From the NCBI GenBank assembly GCA_900550395.1, contig URSD01000002.1, forward strand, positions 1-64,000: a DNA stretch of 64,000 bases, read 5' to 3'. The notes under the pieces are model-generated. The model searched no databases, was not told the origin of the DNA, and saw only the letters and a program-made list of their open reading frames with translations. Made by a program: the position numbers and the translations under genes. Shown one piece after another: positions 43,952-51,852 of this stretch. How positions within the stretch are numbered: the stretch's first letter is position 1; each line of letters opens with the position of its first letter. The DNA is from an uncultured Porphyromonadaceae bacterium (GTDB lineage Bacteria > Bacteroidota > Bacteroidia > Bacteroidales > Muribaculaceae).

Positions 43952-44497
43952 TTATTCTGCGGCAGCTTCCTCGGCGGGAGCTTCAGCCTCTGCCTCTGCT
44001 TTTGCAGCGGCCTCGGCCTCAGCCTTGGCTGCGGCAAGTTCGGCTTTCTTTTTGGCCACGAGTTCTGCCTTGGCGGCATTCTTGGCCTGCTCTTCCTCGA
44101 GACGTGCGGCGGCAGCCTTCTGGCTGTTGTCGGCCATAGAAGCCTTGAATGCAGCGACCTTGGCTACCTTCTTAGCCTTCCATTCGTCGAAACGACGCTG
44201 AGCTTCAGTCTCGTCGAAAGCGCCTTTCTTGACACCACCCTGAAGGTGCTTCATGAGGAGGACGCCCTCGTTGGAGAGGATTGTGCGCACTGTATCGGTG
44301 GGTTGAGCACCGACGTTAACCCAATACAAAGCCCGTTCGAAGTTGAGAGTAATTGTAGCAGGATTAGTGTTCGGATTATAGGAACCTATCCTCTCAATAA
44401 ATCTACCATCTCGTGGTGCCCTGCTGTCGGCGATAACAATAGGATAGAACGCATAGTTCTTACGACCATGACGTTGCAATCTAATCTTTGTTGCCAT
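43952..44497 (-). CDS. rpsP: 30S ribosomal protein S16 with an extended Ala/Glu-rich tail
   Basis: A 181-residue S16. The first 80 or so residues are the standard domain (MATKIRLQRHGRKNYAFYPI, RIGSYNPNT, GVLLMKHLQGG). The remaining 100 residues form a predicted highly charged helical tail, first Lys/Glu/Asp-rich then Ala/Glu repeats (EAEAAAKAEAEAEAPAEE). Long S16 tails are common in Bacteroidetes; their role is unknown to me. It has a full promoter with a leader of about 46 nt. Confidence 0.96.
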   Translation of the reverse strand: MATKIRLQRHGRKNYAFYPIVIADSRAPRDGRFIERIGSYNPNTNPATITLNFERALYWVNVGAQPTDTVRTILSNEGVLLMKHLQGGVKKGAFDETEAQRRFDEWKAKKVAKVAAFKASMADNSQKAAAARLEEEQAKNAAKAELVAKKKAELAAAKAEAEAAAKAEAEAEAPAEEAAAE

Positions 44498-44546
44498 AAA
44501 AGTTAATAAATGAGTTGTTTGTTGGTTTTGTATTGTTTTTGCGGCA

Positions 44547-44578
44547 CAAAGGTAGGAATTATTTTCGGTTTAGCCAAA
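44547..44578 (-). promoter_or_regulatory. Consensus promoter of rpsP
   Basis: Minus strand: TTTG (44575-44578), 20 bp, TACCTTTG (44547-44554), a full match. Confidence 0.82.
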
Positions 44579-44656
44579 CTTTTTCCGAATATTCGCTTGC
44601 ATTGCGCTCCTGCTTCCCTTCTTTTTCGATCAGAACTTCTGCACGAGAATATCGGC

Positions 44657-45103
44657 TTATTCCTCAAAAGCCTTGCAATTGATGTGCCTGCCGGTGATTT
44701 CCTCAAGAAAGTCGATGCGCATAACCGTCAGCAAATCCCTGGTGTACTCGTAAAGCAGCCCCTTATAGTGGGCCACGTCCTCACAGTTGGAGCCGGTGAT
44801 TCGTTCCCACAAAGTTATCCTTTTTGCTTTCTTATAGGCATCTTCTATCCCTTCGACATCGTCTTCGGTCATCATCTGCCGTAATTTCTGTTCTTCAAGC
44901 ACCAAAGGAGTATCGGAGTACTCCTTCCACAATTCCGCAAGATAGTCGCGGAACTCGGCTTCTATTCTGAGTGGAAGTTCCTTGGGGTACGCGTCAATCG
45001 ACTCATCGCATTCACCGGCAGCTTCTTTACCGAAATTGCCAAAATATTTCTCAAGCAATTCCTGCTCTTTCTCCTTACAGATAATCTCAATGTCGCTCTT
45101 CAT
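44657..45103 (-). CDS. Acidic helical protein of unknown function
   Basis: A 148-residue, strongly acidic, mostly helical protein; not recognised. No signal peptide or membrane segment. Two Cys residues (SNCED and HINCKAF) are isolated. It is the last gene of the ABC/PrsW/M48 operon, starting 6 nt after the zinc-ribbon gene, which supports it as a real gene working with its neighbours. Function cannot be inferred. Confidence 0.7.
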   Translation of the reverse strand: MKSDIEIICKEKEQELLEKYFGNFGKEAAGECDESIDAYPKELPLRIEAEFRDYLAELWKEYSDTPLVLEEQKLRQMMTEDDVEGIEDAYKKAKRITLWERITGSNCEDVAHYKGLLYEYTRDLLTVMRIDFLEEITGRHINCKAFEE

Positions 45104-45109
45104 GACGAA

Positions 45110-45643
45110 TCAGTTTAGCGGCAGACCGCAATTGGAACAGAAACGCGCATTCGCAGGAAGTTTCGCTCCGCAGTTAGTACAGAATTTTGCCTGACCGGAC
45201 ACCGGCGGAACCGTAGCGGAGGCTCCACCCGTGTATGCACACCCTCCGGAATTCTCCATGATTACTGCCTGTGCGGCGGCAAGGGCCTTATCATCCAGGC
45301 TGGACTGCTGAACAAGCCCCCATATCTGGGTCAGAAGAACCGGCCATGCAAAAAACAACATGATGACAGTAGGGATAGCCTGCTGACCGAAAATTCCGAC
45401 TCCGGCCTCAAAATCTATTGTGTTGTCCTGCGGCACGAGAGTGATCTTGAGCGCGGTCTTCATACCGAGCACGGCCTTGAAAAATCCGCCTTTGGTTACC
45501 GAGATGTCCACACCTCCGCTTATCAGGTCCTCGCGGTTGATTTCGTAACCGTCGGCAGCGAATTCCCGACAGATTCTGTCGGCTATTGCCGGTATGAGTG
45601 AATGGCTGCCGTTAAGAACGGCTTTGGTATTAAATGCTCCCAT
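45110..45643 (-). CDS. Zinc-ribbon membrane-associated protein
   Basis: A 177-residue protein in three parts: an N-terminal alpha/beta domain (about 1-85: AVLGMKTALKITLVPQDNTID), a hydrophobic stretch (about 90-115: AIPTVIMLFFAWPVLLTQIW), and a C-terminal zinc ribbon (KFCTNCGAKLPANARFCSNCG) with four Cys. The ribbon closely resembles the one at the end of the M48 protease two genes upstream. The ATG at 45643 follows the preceding stop by 2 nt. Function unknown; it may recruit partners to the membrane. Confidence 0.78.
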   Translation of the reverse strand: MGAFNTKAVLNGSHSLIPAIADRICREFAADGYEINREDLISGGVDISVTKGGFFKAVLGMKTALKITLVPQDNTIDFEAGVGIFGQQAIPTVIMLFFAWPVLLTQIWGLVQQSSLDDKALAAAQAVIMENSGGCAYTGGASATVPPVSGQAKFCTNCGAKLPANARFCSNCGLPLN

Positions 45644-45645
45644 GA

Positions 45646-45909
45646 TTATTTGCAAAGGTCCTGAAGTTCGTAATGATGATATACCGCGAAGAGTACGCCC
45701 ATCTCGGTAATGGCCTCAAGAATGGCGTTCTGCTGCTCGGCGGTGCACATGGTCTGTAGCTTACGGAGCGCGGCGATGGTTGCCTCTGCCTGGTCTTTAA
45801 GTTCCTTGTCGGTAACCACACCATCTTCCATGATGGCCTTGTAAGAAGGATTGGCAGCAACAATATCAGCGATATTGAGCATCCCCTGTTCGTCAAAAAG
45901 TGTCTGCAT
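45646..45909 (-). CDS. 87-residue helical protein
   Basis: An 87-residue protein, not recognised. It appears all-helical with an acidic turn (EDGVVTDKELKDQA) followed by two amphipathic helices (ATIAALRKLQTMCT, NAILEAITEMGVLFAVYHHY). No signal peptide. It lies 7 nt after the M48 gene and 2 nt before the zinc-ribbon gene, so it is almost certainly translated as part of the operon. Confidence 0.72.
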   Translation of the reverse strand: MQTLFDEQGMLNIADIVAANPSYKAIMEDGVVTDKELKDQAEATIAALRKLQTMCTAEQQNAILEAITEMGVLFAVYHHYELQDLCK

Positions 45910-45916
45910 GATGATG

Positions 45917-46792
45917 TTATTTCAGTTTTGCACCGCAGTAGCGGCAGTATCCCCATGTCGGGTCAACAGGTTTATGACAGTCAGGGCAACAGCTTTGCGG
46001 CAACGCCGAAAGGTTGTTTTTTATATTTTGATACTGCCGGCTGTTGCCCCATTTGCGTATCTCGCGCACACGCACGGCTGCAAAAGGATGGCTCTGGCCC
46101 ATGATGGCATAAATCTGAAGAGCTTTATTCCATGTTCCGCCGTTGCGGATAGATTCATATATGTCGGCCTGACGTGCCCATTCCTCGACATTGACGTTGC
46201 CGGTTATGGCCCTTGGACCTCCCGACAGCCTCACCATGACTTTCGATACGGTTTCAGGATCGGTTATTATGGCTCCGGCACGGTCGCATGAAAGCTCGCT
46301 TTTGCGTTGCCAGTAAAGGAGCGCGAATTTTATGGGAGCAGTGAGCATGCCTAAGAAGCCCAGGGCGTCAGCGCCGCTGATGAGCAGGTTGGCCATGTTG
46401 TGGTATAACACATGCCGGCAAAGGATGTGCCCGCATTCGTGCGCAAGCACCGCATCGAGTTCGTCGTCGCTGAGCATTTCGACAAGGCCCGATGTCATTG
46501 TTATGAATATCTGAGTGTCACCGAAAGTATATGCGTTGGGCATCGGGTTCATCTCAAGATAAAACTCCGGTTCCGGAATCCCGAGTCTGGCACAGATTGG
46601 CGGCAGATGGTGATACAATTCGGGCAGCTGAGTCTCGGAAAGCCTGATATTGGACGCCATATTGGTGCCGTAGAACAGCTTTTCGTAACCAAGCGCATAA
46701 AACTTCTTCACGAGAGTCGGAAAACCGGGAATGCTTTCCAACTGCCGTAAAGCAGCAGCGTCTTCGGGATGTATAAATTCTGATGGCTTCAT
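45917..46792 (-). CDS. M48 family zinc metalloprotease with a C-terminal zinc ribbon
   Basis: A 291-residue HtpX/Oma1-related protease. The active site is LAHECGHIL (His118, Glu119, His122), and a later Glu in KSELSCDRAGAIIT is the third ligand. Two moderately hydrophobic stretches flank it. The C-terminus ends in a four-Cys zinc ribbon (CPDCHKPVDPTWGYCRYCG), not a usual part of HtpX. It follows the PrsW gene by 18 nt. Two membrane-linked proteases in one operon suggest a shared substrate or stress pathway, which is an inference. Confidence 0.88.
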   Translation of the reverse strand: MKPSEFIHPEDAAALRQLESIPGFPTLVKKFYALGYEKLFYGTNMASNIRLSETQLPELYHHLPPICARLGIPEPEFYLEMNPMPNAYTFGDTQIFITMTSGLVEMLSDDELDAVLAHECGHILCRHVLYHNMANLLISGADALGFLGMLTAPIKFALLYWQRKSELSCDRAGAIITDPETVSKVMVRLSGGPRAITGNVNVEEWARQADIYESIRNGGTWNKALQIYAIMGQSHPFAAVRVREIRKWGNSRQYQNIKNNLSALPQSCCPDCHKPVDPTWGYCRYCGAKLK

Positions 46793-46810
46793 AACGAGAG
46801 GTTTATATTT

Positions 46811-47530
46811 TCAAGCAAGTTCGTCTCTGTTCGGCGTTCCATACCGGTCCATTCTTAACATGGAATCTGTCAACGACTTTACGTATCTACGCAGATATCT
46901 GAATCCAAGCAGGAACGCGATAAGTATCCAGCAGCTCAAATTTTCATTTATCCCCATTGAGAAACAAAATGTGTCGTATAGTCCATGGACAATTATTGGA
47001 AGGATTAGGGACGCAGTCAGATAAAATTTCCGATTGCGCCTATCGAACCACCCCAGCGAGAAGAACGCACCCATTATTATCGCAAAGAAATAATGGGCCG
47101 GAACAGACAGCAATGCCCGGGATACACCTACGGCAAACCATCCGTCCTCCGCACCAAAAAGGTATAGAATATTTTCAAGACCAGCAAACCCCATACCGAT
47201 ACATACGGCATACACAATGCCATCAAACATCTCGTCGAAATGCCTGCAACGTCTGGCTAAAAACAGCAAAGCGGCAAACTTCAGACCCTCCTCGGGAATT
47301 GCGGCACTGACAAACGATGAAAGAAACGCACCCATAAATGTATCGGCCTGAATGTCCGGCAAGCAAAGATACCCGAGCAGCAACACCGCCGGACCGACAA
47401 GAACACCCAATCCCACAGCGGCCATAAGCCAGCCTGTCGGCTCGGGATGTCTGTCTTTCCGAATCATGACGACCGCCAATATTATGGCCGGCGCCAGAGC
47501 AGCCAGTATCTTCAGATATATTTCAGTCAT
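46811..47530 (-). CDS. PrsW family intramembrane metalloprotease
   Basis: A 239-residue protein with about seven or eight helices. PrsW motifs: IPEEGLKF (Glu80, Glu81, Lys84), GFAGLENILY (Glu119), VPAHYFFAIIMG (His146) and IVHGLYD. In Bacillus, PrsW cuts the anti-sigma factor RsiW; no anti-sigma gene is nearby here. The ATG at 47530 lies 19 nt after the ABC exporter stop. A TTG two codons upstream is less likely. Confidence 0.88.
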   Translation of the reverse strand: MTEIYLKILAALAPAIILAVVMIRKDRHPEPTGWLMAAVGLGVLVGPAVLLLGYLCLPDIQADTFMGAFLSSFVSAAIPEEGLKFAALLFLARRCRHFDEMFDGIVYAVCIGMGFAGLENILYLFGAEDGWFAVGVSRALLSVPAHYFFAIIMGAFFSLGWFDRRNRKFYLTASLILPIIVHGLYDTFCFSMGINENLSCWILIAFLLGFRYLRRYVKSLTDSMLRMDRYGTPNRDELA

Positions 47531-47549
47531 GTTCAAGAATTTGCCCGAT

Positions 47550-49376
47550 TCACTTGGTCTGCATCTCTACCAGACGGCGATAATATCCGCCGAGTGCCAT
47601 CAGCTCGTCGTGCGAGCCACGCTCCACAATCCGTCCCTCGTGCATCACACATATCATGGAGGCGTTGCGTATGGTGCTGAGACGATGGGCTATCACCAGC
47701 GTGGTGCGGTTCTGCATAAGGCGTTCCAGAGCCTGCTGCACGAGCACCTCGCTCTCGGTGTCGAGCGCCGAAGTAGCCTCGTCAAGAATGAGCACGGGCG
47801 GATTTTTAAGTATGGCGCGCGCTATGCTTATGCGCTGGCGCTGGCCGCCTGAAAGGCGGCAGCCACGGTCGCCTATGACCGTCTGATAACCCAGTTCCGA
47901 CTCCATGATGAAGTCGTGAGCATTAGCTATACGGGCGGCATTTTCCACCTCCTCCATTGTGGCATGCTCAACTCCGAAGGTTATATTGTTGTAGAACGTA
48001 TCGTTGAAAAGTATGGCATCCTGATTGACATTGCCCATGAGCGAACGGAGGTCGTGTACACGAAGATCGCGGATGTCTATGCCGTTGATAGTGATGCTAC
48101 CGGACGACGGGTCATAGAATCGTGGCAACAGATCGGCCAATGTGCTTTTGCCGCTTCCGCTTTGCCCTACAAGAGCAACCGTGCTGCCCACAGGGATATG
48201 AAGGCTGACACCGTTTATCACCTGACGCTCGCCATAGCTGAAGCACACGTCATTATAGTCTATACTGCGGACATCGGCCGGCAGCGGCACGGACGACTTG
48301 GGGTCCTTTATGGGATTGTGCGCATTGAGAATGACGTCGACACGCTGCATCGACGCGAGCCCCTTCTGTATGCTGTAGGCTGCCTTACTCAAATCCTTGG
48401 CGGGATTGATAATCGAGTAGAATATCACCATATAATATATGAATGCTGCCGCATTCATATTCGAATAGCCGGAAAGGATAAGAGTACCGCCGAACCACAG
48501 CACGATAGCGATGGCAGCCGTGCCGAGAAACTCACTCATGGGATGCGCGAGCGACTGACGCCGTGCCACTTTGTTGCTCAGCACATAGAAACGCTGATTC
48601 TCGGCCTCGAAACGCCGGCGCACTTTAGCTTCAGCATTGAAAGCCTTGATGATGCGCAAGCCCCCGAGTGTTTCCTCTATGTTGCTCATGAGCACACCCC
48701 ACTGCGTCTGGTTCTCAAGCGATTTACGCTTGAGCTTCTTTCCGACATTACCCATGACTGCACCGGCAATAGGCAACAGCACAAACACAAACACCGTCAG
48801 CTGCCAGGATATGACGAGCATGGCTCCCACACACACGATTATCATCACGGGATTCTTGAACATCATGTCGAGGGAGGCCATCACCGAGTTCTCAATCTCG
48901 GCAACGTCGCCACTCATGCGCGCCATAATATCGCCCTTGCGTTCAGTAGTGAAAAAGCCTATAGGCAGACGCGTGATTTTGTCATACAGATAGTTGCGTA
49001 TATCCCTCACGATGCCTGAACGCAGCGGGATGATAAAGTAGGCGCTCAGATAGGTGGCGCCGGTCTTGAGCGCCGTCATGAACACGAGCAACGCCGCAAG
49101 CAATGCCAACGTGCTGCTTTGGCCGAAGTGACTTATGGACTCCTGCGTATAATAATAGAAATTATTGACTACTACCTCCTTCATACTTCCGTCGGCGAGG
49201 CTCATATAGGCATAATTCCCCTCGCTGATGCCGAAAAGCATCTCAAGAATTGGAACAATGAGCGCGAATGAAAAAAGAGTGAGTATCGCCGCAAGAATAT
49301 TGAACAGAATATTCAGGGCAAGGTATTTCTTATACGGAGGAACAAATCGCCTGAGCAGGCTCCAGAAATCTTTCAT
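47550..49376 (-). CDS. ABC exporter (MsbA-like), fused permease and ATPase
   Basis: A 608-residue half-transporter: six membrane helices (about 20-330) then an ATPase domain with Walker A GQSGSGKST, signature LSGGQRQRIS, Walker B ILDEATSALD and the switch His in VIAHRLST. The length and the GFFTTERKGDIMARMSGDV loop suit lipid-exporter MsbA-like proteins; drug or peptide export cannot be ruled out. The ATG at 49376 is chosen because an upstream extension reaches into the promoter. First gene of the six-gene operon with PrsW and M48. Confidence 0.92.
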   Translation of the reverse strand: MKDFWSLLRRFVPPYKKYLALNILFNILAAILTLFSFALIVPILEMLFGISEGNYAYMSLADGSMKEVVVNNFYYYTQESISHFGQSSTLALLAALLVFMTALKTGATYLSAYFIIPLRSGIVRDIRNYLYDKITRLPIGFFTTERKGDIMARMSGDVAEIENSVMASLDMMFKNPVMIIVCVGAMLVISWQLTVFVFVLLPIAGAVMGNVGKKLKRKSLENQTQWGVLMSNIEETLGGLRIIKAFNAEAKVRRRFEAENQRFYVLSNKVARRQSLAHPMSEFLGTAAIAIVLWFGGTLILSGYSNMNAAAFIYYMVIFYSIINPAKDLSKAAYSIQKGLASMQRVDVILNAHNPIKDPKSSVPLPADVRSIDYNDVCFSYGERQVINGVSLHIPVGSTVALVGQSGSGKSTLADLLPRFYDPSSGSITINGIDIRDLRVHDLRSLMGNVNQDAILFNDTFYNNITFGVEHATMEEVENAARIANAHDFIMESELGYQTVIGDRGCRLSGGQRQRISIARAILKNPPVLILDEATSALDTESEVLVQQALERLMQNRTTLVIAHRLSTIRNASMICVMHEGRIVERGSHDELMALGGYYRRLVEMQTK

Positions 49377-49394
49377 TATACTGTGTTTGAACTG

Positions 49395-49426
49395 CAAAGT
49401 TACGGAATTGATTCCTAACTTACAAA
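49395..49426 (-). promoter_or_regulatory. Consensus promoter of the ABC/PrsW/M48 operon
   Basis: Minus strand: TTTG (49423-49426), 20 bp, TAACTTTG (49395-49402); predicted leader about 15 nt. Confidence 0.82.
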
Positions 49427-49433
49427 CGACATA

Positions 49434-49476
49434 CAAAAAAACGCAGCGCCACGGATGCGGACATCCCGACGCTGCG
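49434..49476 (-). terminator. Intrinsic terminator of hppA
   Basis: CGCAGCG (49442-49448) pairs with 49470-49476, with an inner GGGAT/ATCC stem, and TTTTTTT follows on the minus strand. It lies 22 nt past the hppA stop. Confidence 0.9.
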
Positions 49477-49497
49477 GCATATATAACTTCAAATAAA

Positions 49498-51690
49498 TCA
49501 GAACAGGCTCCAGCTTACGGTGAGGCCGGCCATCACGATGGAAACCATCGACATGAGCTTGATAAGGATATTGAGCGAGGGACCGGATGTGTCCTTGAAG
49601 GGGTCGCCGACGGTGTCGCCGGTGACTGTGGCCTTATGTACCTCGCTGCCCTTGCCGCCGAAGTTGCCTTCCTCCACATACTTCTTGGCATTATCCCACG
49701 CGCCGCCGGAGTTGGCCATGAATATGGCGAGAACGAAGCCGGCGCTGAGGCCGCCGACGAGCAGACCGAGTACGCCGGGCACGCCGAACACGAGGCCCGT
49801 AAGAATGGGAGCCACAATGGCGAGCAACGACGGAAACACCATCTCGCGCTGTGCGCCTTTGGTTGAAATCTGCACACAGCGGGCGTAGTCAGGCTCTGCC
49901 TTGCCTTCGAGTATGCCTTTTATCTCATGGAACTGACGGCGCACTTCCTCCACCATGTGCTGGGCGGCACGTCCCACGGCGTTCATCGTAAGACCGCAGA
50001 ACAGGAAAGCCATCATGGCACCGATGAACATGCCGGAGAGAACCTTCGGGCTCATAAGATTCACCTCGTAGAGAGTCATGAAGTCAAGGAAACTCATTTC
50101 ATGAATATGAACCACATGGTCGCCTATCTGAATCATCGTCTCGCCGAGGCGCTCCAGACCGATGCGTATCTCCTCGATATAGGATGCGAGGAGCGCCAGA
50201 CCCGTGAGAGCCGCTGAACCGATGGCAAAACCTTTGCCGGTGGCGGCCGTGGTGTTGCCCAGCGAATCGAGAGCATCCGTACGGCGGCGCACCTCCGCAC
50301 CCAGGCCACTCATTTCGGCATTGCCTCCGGCATTGTCGGCAATCGGGCCATATGCGTCGGTGGCAAGGGTGATTCCAAGAGTCGAAAGCATGCCCACGGC
50401 AGCTATGCCGATGCCGTACAGGCCCATGGCGACGTTGCCGAAATCGAAACCTGCGGCAAACCAATAGCTCAGGATTATGCCGGCCACAACGGAAAGCACG
50501 GGAATAGCAGTCGACACCATGCCGAGGCCTACTCCGGAGATAATGACGGTAGCCGGTCCGGTCTTGCCGCTTTCGGCAAGCTTTTTCGTCGGTTTATAGC
50601 TCTGCGAAGTGTAATACTCAGTGCTCCTGCCGATAACGATGCCCACAAGCAGACCGACAACCACGGAACAGCTTACGAGAGCCCAGTTGTCAAGACCGAG
50701 AAGCCAAAGAATCAGGAATGTGGTGCCTACGATAAGCACGGAGCTGATATTGGTACCCAGCGACAGCGAGCCGAGCAGATCCTTCATGGTGGCGTCCTCC
50801 TTGGTGCGAACGCAGAAAATACCGAGGATGGAAAGCAAAATGCCGACGGCGGCAATGAGCATCGGCGCAACTACGGCCTTATACTGCATCACGACATCGC
50901 CCGACAGCAGATAGGCAGCAGCACCGAGTGCCGATGTGGCGAGAATGGAGCCGCAATATGACTCGTACAGGTCGGCGCCCATACCGGCTACATCGCCCAC
51001 GTTGTCGCCCACATTGTCAGCGATAGTTGCGGGATTGCGGGGGTCGTCCTCCGGGATTCCGGCCTCAACCTTACCCACAAGGTCGGCGCCCACGTCGGCA
51101 GCCTTGGTATAGATGCCGCCGCCCACACGGGCAAACAGAGCCTGCGTGGATGCACCCATGCCGAAGGTAAGCATTGTGGTGGTAATCATCGCCAGTTTTG
51201 CGGTACCGGGCAGATCGACAAGCCAGTCAAGGAGCAGATACCAGAAGGAGATGTCGATAAGGCCCAGGCCCACGACTACAAGACCCATGACGGCGCCGCT
51301 GCGGAATGCCACGCGCAGGCCACGGTTGAGCGACGAGCGTGCCGCATTGGCTGTACGGGCTGAAGCATACGTGGCGGTTTTCATGCCGAGGTAACCTGAA
51401 AGGCCTGAGAAGAAGCCGCCGGTAAGGAATGCCACAGGCACCCAGGGATTCTGCAACTGGAATCCGTAGGCCATTATGGAGAACAACACCACAAGGGCGA
51501 GGAACACGCAGCCTACAATCTTGTATTGCTGCTTGAGATAGGACATGGCGCCTTTGCGCACATGCGAAGCTATACGCTTCATCAGGTCGGTGCCCTCCGA
51601 CTCACGCATCATCTCGCGGTAGAAATACCAGGCGAGCAGAAGCGCCACGACAGCCGAAGCGGGTACCAGCCCAAAAACGGGGTTTGTCAT
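49498..51690 (-). CDS. hppA: Membrane-bound ion-pumping pyrophosphatase
   Basis: A 730-residue integral membrane pyrophosphatase with about 16 helices, coupling PPi hydrolysis to H+ or Na+ export. The catalytic segment GGGIYTKAADVGADLVGKVE, DDPRNPATIADNVGDNVGD and a second ADNAGGNAEMSGL are present. GNTTAATGKG has Ala where K+-independent enzymes have Lys, pointing to the K+-dependent class, which includes the Na+ pumps of Bacteroides; the ion itself cannot be read with certainty. Single-gene unit with its own terminator. Confidence 0.97.
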   Translation of the reverse strand: MTNPVFGLVPASAVVALLLAWYFYREMMRESEGTDLMKRIASHVRKGAMSYLKQQYKIVGCVFLALVVLFSIMAYGFQLQNPWVPVAFLTGGFFSGLSGYLGMKTATYASARTANAARSSLNRGLRVAFRSGAVMGLVVVGLGLIDISFWYLLLDWLVDLPGTAKLAMITTTMLTFGMGASTQALFARVGGGIYTKAADVGADLVGKVEAGIPEDDPRNPATIADNVGDNVGDVAGMGADLYESYCGSILATSALGAAAYLLSGDVVMQYKAVVAPMLIAAVGILLSILGIFCVRTKEDATMKDLLGSLSLGTNISSVLIVGTTFLILWLLGLDNWALVSCSVVVGLLVGIVIGRSTEYYTSQSYKPTKKLAESGKTGPATVIISGVGLGMVSTAIPVLSVVAGIILSYWFAAGFDFGNVAMGLYGIGIAAVGMLSTLGITLATDAYGPIADNAGGNAEMSGLGAEVRRRTDALDSLGNTTAATGKGFAIGSAALTGLALLASYIEEIRIGLERLGETMIQIGDHVVHIHEMSFLDFMTLYEVNLMSPKVLSGMFIGAMMAFLFCGLTMNAVGRAAQHMVEEVRRQFHEIKGILEGKAEPDYARCVQISTKGAQREMVFPSLLAIVAPILTGLVFGVPGVLGLLVGGLSAGFVLAIFMANSGGAWDNAKKYVEEGNFGGKGSEVHKATVTGDTVGDPFKDTSGPSLNILIKLMSMVSIVMAGLTVSWSLF

Positions 51691-51732
51691 ACGGTATGGT
51701 ATTAGAAATAATGTGATTTGGATTTTACTCTA

Positions 51733-51740
51733 CAAAGGTA
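51733..51740 (-). promoter_or_regulatory. Promoter -7 element for hppA
   Basis: TACCTTTG on the minus strand, 42 nt before the hppA start. The -33 region does not show TTTG at the standard distance. Confidence 0.5.
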
Positions 51741-51783
51741 TAAATTTTTTTGCAAAGGAACTTGTCACAAAAACACAAAAAGA

Positions 51784-51826
51784 GCATGGCGGCGACTCCT
51801 TTTTTTTGGAGGAATCGCCGCCATGC
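51784..51826 (-). terminator. Intrinsic terminator of htpG
   Basis: GCATGGCGGCGA (51784-51795) pairs perfectly with 51815-51826, extended by TCCT/AGGA after one mismatch; on the minus strand TCTTTTTG follows. It lies 26 nt beyond the htpG stop. Confidence 0.9.
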
Positions 51827-51852
51827 GGTATTATATGGTAAATATTTATCTC

